This document shows positions 1-11,700 of a stretch of 64,000 nt of DNA, piece by piece. The position numbers were made by a program, and so were the translations under genes. The stretch is from contig OU342639.1 in assembly GCA_910589415.1 (NCBI GenBank), forward strand, positions 26,420,268-26,484,267, written 5' to 3'. The stretch comes from Malachius bipustulatus (taxonomy: Eukaryota > Arthropoda > Insecta > Coleoptera > Melyridae). Numbering within the stretch: position 1 is the stretch's first letter; every line of letters starts with the position of its first letter. The notes under the pieces were generated by a model. It worked only from the letters and a program-made list of their open reading frames with translations, was not told the origin of the DNA and ran no database searches.

Positions 1-251
1 TTGATGGGCAGCGGGGACGAGGCAGCTGGTGGTGGGGTGCTGGAGGGGACTGCCAGGTGTGCGAGATTTGCTCCTCCACTGTGAGCTAGTGAGGTTGGGA
101 TCTGATGGCCTGCCCAAGATATTGAACCTAGACCCATCTCCGGACCGATGCTAAAGTCTTGCGCTCCAAATGATAGACTGCTCGAGTAGTTGCTTAAACC
201 AGGCGTCTGCAAGGCAACCACGGGAGTGTTTAATGTTGACTGAGTACGATG
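1..251 (-). CDS. Mef2: Mef2 coding exon 5 (residues 263-345, truncated by window edge)
   Basis: It follows an acceptor ATTACAG at 258-252 and begins [20 protein letters not shown]. This joins in phase after TYSNE of exon 4. It continues with a [20 protein letters not shown] block and an alanine/proline-rich run ending SSPLPIK at the window edge. The two Thr-Pro sites (residues 271 and 278 of this model) have the spacing of the p38 MAP kinase sites of vertebrate MEF2C (Thr293 and Thr300, established knowledge). No donor or stop is seen before position 1. Confidence 0.93.
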
Positions 252-3200
252 CTGTAATAGATATAACTATATAATTTTATAAGACATATCTTCACAGGGT
301 TAATCAGGTAACTAAGGAATCAAAAGGTATAAATGGCAAGCACACTCTTCAATTAGTCTACAAATAACACTAATCTTTCATCCCAAGTAAGACACCACAG
401 TTAAAATTTTTTTATGAATAACATCAAAACTTTCAAAGGATGTAGAGATAATTTTTTATAGATTTCTTGTTTTTTTAGAGGTTCCGTTCGTGTTATATTG
501 AAACTCAAAAATTTCGAAAAAAGAATGGTGTTTTTTATAGCTATTTTGTATTGTTTTGTAAATTGAATTGTCTACCTTGATTAATGGCATTTTGCCGGGT
601 ATTGTGGATGTCTTTTCTTTTTGTTGTTGTCAATTTTATAGTTTATTGCATTTGTTACTTCTATTTTATTATTTTTTATTATTGTTGATGTTATGAAAGC
701 ATGTTTTCTGTTACTGGGACGTTGGTGAAGACTTATCAGTTTGGGGGTAGAGGTAGCAGGTTATATCAGGTTTTTAACTGATTTATTGTTTCTGTAAATT
801 AATCGTCGAGGGGGGGGGGGGGGGGCTGGTGTTTTTTATATAGAAATACTAAATTTATTCATGACAATTCAGTTTCATTGCTACCACTTACAGCTGCACT
901 GCACTCGGAGGCCTTATTCAAGCCTCTGAAATAAACATGAAAGGTTACAGATGAGTCAAGTAAACAACTGTAGTTACGGACGCGTTTATTTATATCCCAA
1001 CTAGGTTTTGACAATGTAATAATATGTCGCGTTTTGATTGGTGGAAGTCAAATGTATGATCGGAATGCGTGTCGTGATCGTTCATAACCGTTGAAGATCG
1101 TGTCGTCCGAGTGTTGTGTTCGTTCTTTCTCGTCCTTCATCTCCTCTATTAGTTAGAGCACAGAGAAGAATAAACAATTGAAGCAAGCTGTTGGCTGTTG
1201 CTTCAGTAGTTTACCTTTATGAAACACATGTTATAAAATTTGTAAATAACCAATAGGACAGTTAGGTGTGGCTTGGCAAAACCTAGTTGGGATATAAATA
1301 AACGCGTTCTGGGCAGTTATCCAGGTTAACTAGTGACATCTAGAGAGTTCTCCTATGTTTCAGGAATTACATCTCTGTCTCTTGCACAGAAATTTGTGCA
1401 AGTGTTGATGTGTTGATGAAAAAATTCTAACCAACGGAACTCTTCTTTATCTTGACACAAAGGTGAAAAATAAAAAATAAAACGCCTTCTGACGAACGTT
1501 TTGATATAGTAGAGGAAAGTTTGGTCCGATCGATTTATTTTGACCCCAGAAATCCGTGATTGCTATGTATCCATGGACTATTGGAACACCTAAAGATGAA
1601 GCTGCATTCAGCAAGCGGTCAAGTTTGCTAACCTTGTGAAAGGCTCTAGTAAGAATAGGTAGTGTGTGGAACAGTCAGTCTAGTAAGAACAGTTTGTGGA
1701 GAATCGAATTTTGACCGTGAAAGCTTGCTAGAATACAATAAGAAATAAAGAGAATGTCGTCATGACATTATTTTGAAACTACAAGCTCGATACATATCTG
1801 GAAGCACCTTTGAGCTCCAAGTCAATTTTAATTTCTGACATTACTGAAGTTTTTATTGACACGTTCTAATTAAGTCATAAGGTTCCTTAGTTATCAATAC
1901 GACAATTACCAAGCAGACAGAAACCAGATAAAGAGCAGAATTAATTGTCTGACCTATTGTAAGAGTTACCAGACACCACAGGTTCATGCTATAGACACTC
2001 ACTTCATTGCTGTAGGTGACCTCGTCAGGTGCTAGTCCTGGTCCTAGTGGAGTAGGTATGACCACCCTCAGGTTGGACCTTGAACTGGGAGAGTGCTGCT
2101 TGGGATGCTTGGGCCCTAGCCCCGGCCCCGGACTAGGTCCCGGTGATGGACTCTCGCCAATGGGAGAAGCCGAGTTTGGATAACCGTTGCTGATTTCTAG
2201 CATGCTGCCCGATGGGTACACCGAGTCTGTCTCGGATGAGGAGGGTCGCGGACTGATGGAGGTGTGAGCCATCTGGGGACTAGATTGGAGCAAGGAAGAA
2301 TCGCCGTAGCTTATGTTCACAGGCACCGAGACTGGCTGGGTGTTGTATCCGGATGACGATATTCCTACCTGAAACATTTATCAGATTTAGTCATGTTAAC
2401 CTGCCTAGTGGTTAAGGTTACGAGAGAAACAGCTCAGGAAATACAAATTTTCTTTCCTACAGTTGATGAGAGAAAAAAATACAGTACACTGATTAATCTC
2501 ATATATAAGTATTACAGCTTCTTGTTATTTGTTATCTAAAGCATTTATCAAAGATGATCCTGCTGCAGGTTTATAATTAATACAAATTTATATATCAAGT
2601 TTGATGTATAAAATAAATCAGATTAAAACTTGTTCGAAGTTGCAAAACCTGTACTGGATGTTATTCAGAAATGATTATGGTACAATTCACATCTAGTTTC
2701 CACTTTTAATAACATAAAAAAAGAAACATTAAACCACATATATTTTTTGTCAGTAGTGACATTAGCCATGAACTGCATATTGCATACCTAGTAGGCCTCA
2801 TATTTTGATTTTACAACATGATAGATTCATAAAAACCTAAAAGTCAAATGAAAAAAATCAACTCTTAATGAATTATATGTAGTTTTAAATTAATGAGCTG
2901 ATAAAACATACCACTACAAAGGAACTTTCTCAAACATTTCTTAAAAAAAAAGATTTCAAACAAAAAATAAAAATGCTAAATCTGTCCACTCACTCTTTGG
3001 CCATTGTTGATCTGATTCCTCTGAAGCATCATCTGGAACTCCTCGTCGATCTTACTGTACTTGGCCTCGGTCCTTGGCGTCAACTGGTACTCGGTCTCCG
3101 GCTCCGGGCTGTCAGGACTCATCACTCCATTCTTATGCTCCTTCTTATTAAGTGCCTGCAAGTGTCAGTGGACCAGCTCATGGAGAATAGCAGCCTCTGG

Positions 3201-6200
3201 GGCTAGCGGACATGCCGAACACTACATATAACCACACACGAGCATTTCTAGTCTAACCGTACCTACCTGCTGATAACCTGTTCGTCTAGGAGTCACTCTG
3301 TCATACCAAAAACTACAAGTGAAACTCGCTAAGTTCACATAGGGCATGACTTGATTATACTCTTGTAACCATTGAAGAGTCAACAATGGTTTGGGCCAGT
3401 TTGGGGACCAAAAACTAAGCAGAAGAAGAAATACAACACAGTCGAATCGAAGAATAAGAAAAAGATCAATGAGGGTTGCGCGAAAGAAGGGTGAGCTTTA
3501 AAATGGCCGAAAAGATATACAAAGTGTCCCCGGAAGGTACCATACAAGATAGGATTCTTTTATGAAAGTGCAAAATGTTTAGTTTCACTCTTTTGAAAAA
3601 AAAAAAAATAATGAGATCAATAATGTTCTATAGGGTGAAAAGTGATATGTGACACTGAAAACAGGAACACCATGTAAGTATGTCAATGTATGTAAGACGA
3701 TGCCAATTTACAATAATAGTAGTATTAGTATGTAGTAGTATAGAAGGTGAAATTTGGTTGGCCCTTCTTCTAAGGGCTGTATCTTGAAAAGGGCGCTATT
3801 TTGGATATAGATAAATTCAGTTAAATTATCATATTTTGAACCCAGGAATCTAAATTATCAACTGGGCGAATAACTCTTTCCTTCCCTCCAATACAAAAGT
3901 TGTAGGTACCGAACTTCTAGACGGTTTTAGAATAACTTATTTGTCAAACAATTACCTTGAAATGTTACATAAGCTTCACTTTTATTAGAAAAGTTCAAAA
4001 CCATTATGGAAACCTACCATTAAAAATTAATTGCAAAAAGGCGATAGAAGAAAATACCTCAAAGTGAACAGCAAATTTCATTCAGATATGGCAAAGAGCA
4101 AAGACTCTTGAAGTACATGGAAAGGATGGTAATGTAAACTAATTATGTAAAATTAGAAAAAAAAGACATACCACCTCTCTATCCTACCATGCCCATGTAT
4201 ACAGATCTCCTAGACAGAACAAGTTGGTCACGGTTTAAGTTTACATGAAAAGAGTAAAATTTTGACATAACTCGTTTCATGTAGACCTTAAATTTGTTTT
4301 GGATTTATTCGATGATAAATAATTAGAAGTGTGGTAATAATTACGATATTGTAGCTCATAAGTTCCATGCAAATAAAACTATATGGAGTAAATAATTAAA
4401 CTGTTTCAACTTATTTGAAATAATATATTTGCAATGTACCTATATTTTTATTATGTGATTGTAATTTTTATGGAGGTAATTCTCTAAATTTTTCCATTTA
4501 AATACCAATAAATCAAAAAATTTATTGGAATAATAATAGAAAACCCGAATTATTTAGCACTTCTCTAAAAATCAAAAAAATAATCATAATAAAAATGTTT
4601 GCAAATAATACATAATACAATCATGCATTAAAATGAAACTTCTTTAAAATTCTTGGAACATTTATTAGGACCACACTCAAAGAATTAAGCCAATAATAAT
4701 GGTGCTAGTAAGTAGTACCACTTCTTTCTCAAAAAAAATCATCATTCAATAAATCGACTCTAATTGCTCTCATTTTAGACTCTCCAATCAAAATACAAAA
4801 ATCCATTTTTTTGTCTATTATTTTGTCTAGATGTGTCTATTATTTTTTCAAGAGATGAGAGCAGATAAGAGAAACAAATTTACTAGTTTTTTTTTAATAT
4901 CAATACACAGGATGAGGCATATGAGCTTCTATGCATTCGGTTAAATTAGACAAGAATTGCGCTTTTTATTGGATCTTCAGATTTTAATTTTTTTCCACAA
5001 GTGACTAAATACTGAAGAACTAAAATTGTTCTCCTCTTCTTTCTCATAGCGCTTTCTAGAGACAGCTAGATACTTGAAATATGGTATAAGATATCCTCAA
5101 CATAATTTTTTTTAGGACATTCTAGATTTTGCCTAACAAGTGTCAACCTTTTTCTTATGTGTTTGTTTAATTCAGAAAGCCATAAAAGGTAGGCAATCAA
5201 ATTAATGTTAAAAAAGAGTGCTTTGAAAAAAAAATTAACACACGAGCTTATGAAAACGCAAAAAATAATTATTAATTACAGGCAGTTTAAAAAAATTAAT
5301 TAATATGAATAATTAACAAGACCAACTTTTCTTTAACATTAGTTTCTTATGGCTTACTAAACTAAATACTTATAGACATGTTACTTAAAATCTAGAGTTC
5401 TTAGATTTTTTTTTGACATCGACTTATGTACCTATACTATCCAAATATCAAAGATACCAGTTGATAAAAGCTTTATATGCCTCACCCCGTATAATAGAGG
5501 TCTACTACAAGTATAACGGATTAATATTAAAGGGGATAAAAGCAAAATTTAAATCAAAAACTAAGCAACAACTCGTGTGAAATAACAAAAAAATGCAGTG
5601 TAACGAACCACATTGATTGACGAAAGCAAAACAAGAGTGAGAAAACTGTTGTTAGAGAATATCAAAGACTGATATCAGGAATGCATTAGTTGCAATGCAA
5701 AATAATAACAATTAACAATGATCGTGTTTGCATCAGCATTATAGTTATTGGGCACAGTTGCTGCTGGGTTTGATGTACCTCTATAATGTTTTTGTTGGTC
5801 AAACTCTCATGAGGCTCATTGTACTCCGTGTATTTGAGGAGGACTTTATCCATGTCAGTACTGGCATATTGGTAGAGTTTGTTGCTGCTGCTGAAGATTA
5901 TTAACGCAATCTCGCAATCGCACAACACCGAGAGTTCATATGCTTTCTTCATTACACCGAATTTCCGTTTATTGAACGTTACCTGCAAAGAAAACGTAAC
6001 GAAAATACTATTTAAACTGGGAAAACCTGAAAAGAAAAAAGTTGAATCGCAAAGGGAACAGTTATGTAATTCGGAAATTTATTTCTCCCTCCTGCAAAAT
6101 TCGGGTCACCTTTCCCATATTTGAAATTATATTGGATGGATATTGGATCCCAAAGGATGAGTACCTACCTCAACAGAACTTAGAAAGCCAATTTTTTGAG

Positions 6201-8653
6201 TCAACAATTTTAGTTGAGTGTACCCTAGAACCACCAGAAGTTCAATGACCCTTTAAAGGCTTGATTCAAACTCCCCGCAGACTCTCTGGACCAAATGTCT
6301 ACCGATAGAGATCAGTTTCCAAAGTCTTTGCAACCTAGAACGAGGCCGGGCATAAATAAACGTCGAGCCACAGCAGTAGCTCATCCGATTTCAAACTTGT
6401 TTCATGTACAGAACCGCATCCCTTTGGAGTAGCATTCCAAGCTAAGCGTTTCCCGAGGAATACAACCTGCAACGATTCAAAGTGAACGTGAATCGATATC
6501 TCCGCTAATGCACCGCTCCCAGAGGGCCATAGAGATTGCAGTCCATGTACCTTTCCAATAAAAAAACGGGTGCACAGGAGTCTCTGGTACCCGTTGACAC
6601 CTTTCTTTAAGCTCTAGCTCTCCTGTTGTATCTCCTGCAACCTCTTCTTACCCCTTCATGGAAGAATGGCAAAGAAAAAGTTGTTGCATAAAAACAAGTT
6701 AGACTTGAGCTGGTCTAAAGAGAATCATTTACACTGTTGTAGACCTAAGAAACCATTTTCTAATAACCGAAAATTTAATTTTTGGCAATTTTTACAGTAC
6801 GCTTCAAACCCATGTAACTTTGAGAATTTTTACATTTTTTCTTGTTGTCGCAAGTTTGAAAGTAGATCAACTCTTTTATAAAATACATAAATAAAAAAAT
6901 ACATGAATCTGAAATGTGCTGCAAAAATGTGCAAAACACAACCTTTCGGTGAAGAGAAAATGGTTTCTTAGAAAATCGCAAGAGTATGCTAACCTTTTCA
7001 TGCAAGAATTTTTTTACCATTCTTCCATGAAGGGGTAAAAGGAGGTTGCAGGAGATCTAACAGGGGTGCTGGAGCTCAAAATATGGATTCAACGGGTACC
7101 AAAAACTCTAATGAACCCGAATGTGCCAGTGAAAATGTTATTAAATAATATCTAATGGCCAAAAAAAGTGGTAAGAACAATCCTCTACTAGATGAAAAGT
7201 TTTTTTTCCTTCGAAAGCACCTCAGCCTTATTGTGCTTATCCCCCCTTTGCTGCATGTCACCTATTCTGTCAGTCTGGTTCCCTGTACTAGTAGTCCAAT
7301 CACTGGATGAGCATCATATTCTTTCGGAGCGGACTCATTTTTGGCTATCCGTATATTTCCTGTCTTCTGCTGCGGTTGGGGGCTGTCTCTTAGACCTTAC
7401 TGCATTCTCGGCAGCTTAAGTCTCCATTGAACAGTTTTATTTTAAGTGAGAGAGATGAAGAGGTTGCAAAGACTAATATCGGCAAACATTTGGTCCCGAG
7501 AGTCTGCGGGGCATTTGACTCAATCATTATTTCAACCATATTAAAGGGTCACTGAACTTCTGGTGCTGATATGGCATTTTAAAAACTTTCCAAAAATCGG
7601 GTGACGTCGACTTTACATGGGTGCACTCCAAGTCACTCCGCAATGACGTGAACTTCGAGAATTCCCCTGCTGCTTGCCTCATGTAAAATTTTGAGAAAAT
7701 CTAGAGACTGGTTTGTCGGCGAGGGAACCCCAAAAAGTGTTCTCCTAATTTTGTGCAGTAGTATATTTGATGAAACTTTGGTGAAGTAACAGTAATGGCA
7801 TATATGCATATATGCAATCACAGGAATTTAAAGCGTTCGGATTTACAAATATACACTAATAAAGAAGAACCTTGTCGTTTATTATTGGGGTAAACTAAAC
7901 GAAAATAGAAAGAGTTTAACATCCCCAGTCACGCAATGAATCAGAAGTAACAACGCGTTAGTTATATTTAAATGCCAATCGTATAATTAGAACAATTTAC
8001 GGAGTATCTAGATAAGTAGCTGGGGATAAGAAAAATAAAAAACCTAATAACGCAGCTCGATAGAATGATAGACTTTATAGGAGAAAACAAGATTTTTGGG
8101 AAGCTGCGCATGAAGTTATAATAGGTCGGCTTGTGATGAACGTCAACTTAAAACTTTGAAAGTCAGATTATCGCTGTCACATAATCTTCTTCAACCACTG
8201 TAACTAAGTATTTTGATTTGATCTGAATGCCTTTTATTCATCACTTTGGTTGGATCATTGTAATGTCATGAATAAATTGAACCTCTATGAATTGCATGAT
8301 GTGTTTCCAGTTCCAGTCAATATATTAGAAAATAGTCTGCGTTAATGTGCGATTATTCAATCTATTCTGTGATTATGTTAATTATAATTATCACATGTGA
8401 AAAATGGTATAATAAAACTATACTGGGTTAGAAAGTCAAAAGTTCATTACAGTTCATTCTGCTATGATGAGCTCGCTGTAGGTAGGTACAAGACGAGTAT
8501 CGAGTGTCCCTTGATGACATCGTCGACCTTTTGCAAAATAGTTTTGAAAGAACCACAACTTCGCATCCATTAGAATACCATTAATAACGATTAACTCACC
8601 TGTCGGTTCCGTTCATCGGTAATTCTTGATATTTGTATTTTCTTGCGACCCAT
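1..8653 (-). CDS. Mef2: MEF2 transcription factor (five coding exons, 3' end outside window)
   Basis: Nuclear MADS-box transcription factor of the MEF2 family. As known for the family, it binds A/T-rich MEF2 sites as a dimer and drives muscle and other differentiation programmes. Coding exons on the minus strand, in transcript order, are 8653-8600, 5982-5779, 3155-2994, 2368-2003 and 251-1. Together they give 345 complete codons before the window edge. Every intron has GT-AG ends and every junction is phase 0, so the frame is continuous. Residues 1-57 are the MADS box and 58-86 the MEF2 domain. Residues 87-140 match the alternative 'alpha' exon region of vertebrate MEF2, and the rest is the Ser/Pro-rich transactivation region. 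The start is the ATG at 8653, in a good context (GCTGCCATGG), with no upstream ATG in the same exon. The C-terminal coding part and stop lie to the left of position 1. Identity is certain from the MADS/MEF2 domain; species is not. Confidence 0.96.
252..2002 (-). other. Mef2: Mef2 intron 4
   Basis: An AT-rich intron of 1751 bp bounded by GTGAGT and CAG. It holds a 16-base G run at 810-825 and the short inverted-repeat element at 981-1306. I see no coding exon in it. Confidence 0.85.
981..1306. mobile_element. 326 bp MITE-like element with 30 bp perfect terminal inverted repeats
   Basis: Positions 981-1010 and 1277-1306 are exact reverse complements over 30 bases (outer end CGCGTTTATTTATATCCC, inner end TAGGTTTTG). 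The interior is non-coding and includes CT-rich and GA-rich stretches and an AATAAA-like string. No convincing target-site duplication is visible directly outside. It is most likely a non-autonomous DNA transposon; a solo LTR with fortuitous inverted ends is less likely. Confidence 0.6.
2003..2368 (-). CDS. Mef2: Mef2 coding exon 4 (residues 141-262)
   Basis: The 122 codons are Ser/Pro/Gly-rich transactivation sequence. They contain the conserved insect MEF2 blocks [20 protein letters not shown] and [15 protein letters not shown], followed by a [14 protein letters not shown] low-complexity run and SNLRVVIP. The acceptor is TGTTTCAG and the donor GTGAGT after TYSNE. The open frame runs 24 codons past the donor into hydrophobic sequence without MEF2 similarity, which supports the splice site. 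The exon is visibly richer in G and C than its introns. Confidence 0.95.
2369..2993 (-). other. Mef2: Mef2 intron 3
   Basis: A 625 bp AT-rich intron with GTGAGT and TTTCAG ends. No repeat or additional exon seen. Confidence 0.85.
2994..3155 (-). CDS. Mef2: Mef2 coding exon 3 (residues 87-140; alpha2-type segment)
   Basis: The 54 codons start [18 protein letters not shown] and end [10 protein letters not shown]. The acceptor is ACTTGCAG and the donor GTGAGT. The segment corresponds to the mutually exclusive alpha exon of vertebrate MEF2 and resembles the alpha2 (muscle-type) version by its ALNKKEH start and the [16 protein letters not shown] core. I see no alpha1-like second exon in the flanking introns. 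The SPDSPEPE stretch is a typical proline-directed phosphorylation context. Confidence 0.95.
3156..5778 (-). other. Mef2: Mef2 intron 2
   Basis: A 2623 bp AT-rich intron between the MEF2 domain exon and the alpha-type exon. I looked for a second alpha-type exon (MKK/EP-rich segment with splice sites) and did not see one. No recognisable mobile element. Confidence 0.8.
5779..5982 (-). CDS. Mef2: Mef2 coding exon 2 (residues 19-86; rest of MADS box and MEF2 domain)
   Basis: The 68 codons begin [20 protein letters not shown] and end SLTNKNIIE. They complete the MADS box (helix 1, the beta strands carrying [18 protein letters not shown]) and the MEF2 domain, which give dimerisation and cofactor binding. 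The acceptor is TTTGCAG just above 5982 and the donor is GTACAT just below 5779. The open frame continues 31 codons into the intron, but those residues do not match MEF2 proteins and are not coding. The segment is essentially invariant in animals, so this exon alone identifies the gene. Confidence 0.98.
5983..8599 (-). other. Mef2: Mef2 intron 1 of the coding region
   Basis: A 2617 bp intron splitting the MADS box. About half of it is the inverted-repeat element at 6232-7565. The remainder is AT-rich with no exon seen. Confidence 0.85.
6232..7565. mobile_element. Foldback (long inverted-repeat) element, about 1.33 kb
   Basis: The sequence from 6232 (CACCAGAAGTTCAATGACCC) is mirrored at 7565-7546. 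Pairing continues inward in blocks: CCCCGCAGACTCTC at 6272 against 7515-7502, CTTTGCAACCT at 6329 against 7474-7464, and CCCCTTCATGGAAGAATGG at 6651 against 7036-7018. Short unrelated gaps interrupt the arms, so the copy is old. Arms are roughly 600 bp with a small centre near 6880-6900. The small open frames on both arms look alike (KKPFS...) only because the DNA is inverted; I do not regard them as genes. No clear target duplication. Confidence 0.75.
8600..8653 (-). CDS. Mef2: Mef2 coding exon 1 (residues 1-18)
   Basis: Encodes [18 protein letters not shown], the invariant N-terminal arm and first helix start of the MEF2 MADS box, which contacts the DNA minor groove. The donor directly after the CAG codon (complement of 8594-8599) reads GTGAGT. 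The same exon continues upstream as 5'UTR to 8770. The split after RNRQ is the position where animal MEF2 genes usually carry an intron. Confidence 0.97.
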
Positions 8654-8770
8654 GGCAGCAATTTTGAATCACAAATTTGATAACCCGTGACGAACTAAAA
8701 AGAATGGCGGATGCCTCGGAGCTGAAGGACCAAGAAATGTTACTCGGCGGCACTGTCAGCTCTCAGCTAT
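8654..8770 (-). other. Mef2: 5'UTR part of Mef2 exon 1
   Basis: Upstream of the ATG the minus strand runs 117 bases to a strong 3' splice site, a T-rich tract ending TTGCAG with the AG at 8772-8771. This indicates that the start codon is not in the first exon and that at least one non-coding exon lies at higher coordinates. No ATG occurs in this UTR segment. The acceptor is read directly from sequence; its use is inferred. Confidence 0.75.
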
Positions 8771-11700
8771 CTGCAACAAAGAAAAATTCTATTATTCATC
8801 ATATGTATTAAAAATTATCAAAATTGTAATGCCAACTTGTGGAGTCGGAAGTCAATCTTGAAAAAACTGGTTAGCAGTCGCTAATAGGATCAGGTCCTGT
8901 GTAAAAAGGACTGTGGACGCCGTCTATACTGGCTAGCTGCTCCTGAATTAAATCGACAACATTTTAGAGCAACGCAAGTGAAAGTACCTGTCAAAGATAA
9001 TAGATCCGTCAAATAATTAGGGTCACGATAAAGACTTCGATAAGCATTAAGTACAAATTTCAACCAAAAATAATTATGCAGCTATGGACGCACGTAAGTA
9101 TATGAGGGTGACAACCACCAGAAAGTGAGTCTGTGCGATTTCGGTTTTCTCTAGACTGAACACATTTTCACCCATGCACGATTAATTATGCAAATGTAAA
9201 CCCAGTCGTGTCGATAATTCGCTGAATTCTAATTATTCATTAAATAGTTAAACATCAAGTGAACAAAACTCTCCAATCGCACTATACAACGAATCAGAAG
9301 ACTTGCTCAAAACGATCGAGTTGCCGATTACACGAATAATTCACATCTTCTTCAAAAGGGCATAAAGGTATTACGCAAAACTGGATTTAGTTCATTGCGG
9401 ACCTGGTGCAAAATTTTTAGGAGGCCCCTGACTTGTAAGTTAAACGGAGTCAAGAGTGGGTTTGGAAGCCCTGCCACCTCCGAAACAGCGCCGCAGGTGA
9501 AATTTTTTGCATTGAGTTCAATGTTATGCAATTTTACAGCATACGATTTCTCAGTCACAAAACATCAAAAATTTTGAGTTATGATAATTTTTTTTTATTG
9601 TTTTGAAATCTCGGTCATGAAAGGGAAATTTCAAGACTTATCTTTGGGAAAAGCATTCCACGATTTCTAGAAGCTATATTGGGGGCTCGATTGTTCGAGA
9701 ATGGAAAGCGAAAAGTCAAAAACATACTTGTCTTTCAAGTTAATTTTAGAAGGGGCAGTTCGATTCAAGTATCGATACGATAACGAGAAATCAGCGATTT
9801 AATTTTATATAAAACTATACGAACTGTCATGATTTCCTAAAAGTGCGAAAGAACGAAGCACCTCACGAATACTCCTACTGTGTCTCAAGAAGCAAAATTG
9901 GTCGTTTCTATAAAATTAAGAAATTCTGCCCTATTTTAGTGAAAAATACTTATATTTTACTTAATTTTCGAGAATTTGATGAAGTAATATTTTAGTCTAA
10001 CTAACAAGTAAATGCTGTAGGAAATGATAGAAAAATATATTCTTATGGTTCATGGTCCAATTTACCAAGAGGGTCAAAATTGGGTTTTACAAAGGACTAT
10101 TTGCCCATCTGGTTTACCTATTTTTAACTTCAAAGTCATATGAAGTAAATTAGTCACATAGCTGTGAAAATCTACCATTTGAAGGTCTGAAATCAACCTT
10201 TAAAGTTACAACAAGCAAAATCCGTCACAACAGAGTATTAAATTCCAAAAAAATCCACGAGGGAGATATAAAACTTACCTTTTGAATTGGAAAAAATATT
10301 TTATTTGAAAAAAAAATTCAACTATTAAATTTACGAGGAACAATATTGTTTTTACTACCTACCTGTTATAATAATTTTCCTCATAAAATTTCAATGTCAG
10401 GAACTGCGACATGTTCAAAACGGTTAAAAAGAGATAAACTACTCCAAATAAACTCCTTGTTATTTCTAGTCTAAACTTCATTCATAGGCAAAATTCCCAA
10501 ATTCGTCGACGAATTTACGTAATATCTACTCTGACTTTTAGGTCTTTGGTACGTAAATTTTACAGTAAATTTTACGTAATTTAGGTTCAGGAGTTAATTT
10601 TTTTACCCAATTTATTTAGAATTTAGGTAAATTTAAACATAAGATGCTACTTGAGACGTTATATGAAATATTGTTTTGTACATTAGATGATGTAGATACC
10701 GTTACGTCATTCGTTTATAACTTGAAAGCCACTTATACGCATGTGATAATCGTTTGCCAAAATAATAAAAATATACGAACCCAAAAATAGCCCCAGTAAT
10801 TATTATGATGATGTAGTTCTTTTTGTTGCACACTAGCTCTTTTGCAATGTATTTTTGTTTTTGAAGACGGGGGGTAATAACGGGTAAAAAGATATTGTGT
10901 TAGTCTCAAAGATTTGTAGAAAATTTTCCCCGAACGGCAATAATTAGAAGACATTTTTTCGATGAATGATGTGTTAAAACTTTGAAATAAATACCTAACT
11001 ATATGATTTATTTAATTGTTTCTTTTTGTTTAGGTAAATTTTTTTGGTATTACTTTATAATATTTTCCCTTTCTTCTTTCAGGGCACGTTTTCTGCATCA
11101 TCGAAATCTTTTATTTCATTTTCACACACGTGGAGTGGCGTATTGAATCTCCAGTCACATATGGCTTCCAATGTCGCACAAACACACGTTTCCTCTCTCC
11201 TCATGTCCTCCACATAACCAAACCATGCCTTCAACACTCGCAACTTATTATATTAACCTAACTCGACATACAAAAAAAAACAAGCCAGCCAGAACTTCAA
11301 GCGCCAAGCGGAAAGATGCACGCATATTACTATACTTCCTGCTATCCTACCCATACTGGGAATTAGAATTTCCGTACAAAAAACGGTTGTAATTGAGTAT
11401 ATTACACAACTAGTCAGTTAATACATATATGGATCGACAGTTGAGCAGATAAAACAAGGTTTGTGTTTGGAATGAGATTATTTGCATTTTTAATGTTATT
11501 TATCAAAGTTAGATAATTCCTTACTAAAGCTAAGTCAATAGAATAATAGTCGTCTAGATCTAATGGTCCGTGAACCGTAGCATATGTTAGTAAAACAAAG
11601 GTCTCTGGCCCCTGAACAAATCAGTAGTTTGTAATATCATAATACAGCAATTATTATTGGTAGGTTCAAGTTCAACCAGGCTTTAGGCATAATGACAACA

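Noticed and set aside
5686..5778. Continuation of the MADS exon frame beyond residue 86
   Set aside because: A GTACAT donor follows the last conserved residue, and the extra residues do not match MEF2.
6666..7020. Two open frames with similar peptides (KKPFS...)
   Set aside because: They sit on opposite arms of the inverted repeat, so the similarity is from DNA inversion, not a conserved protein.
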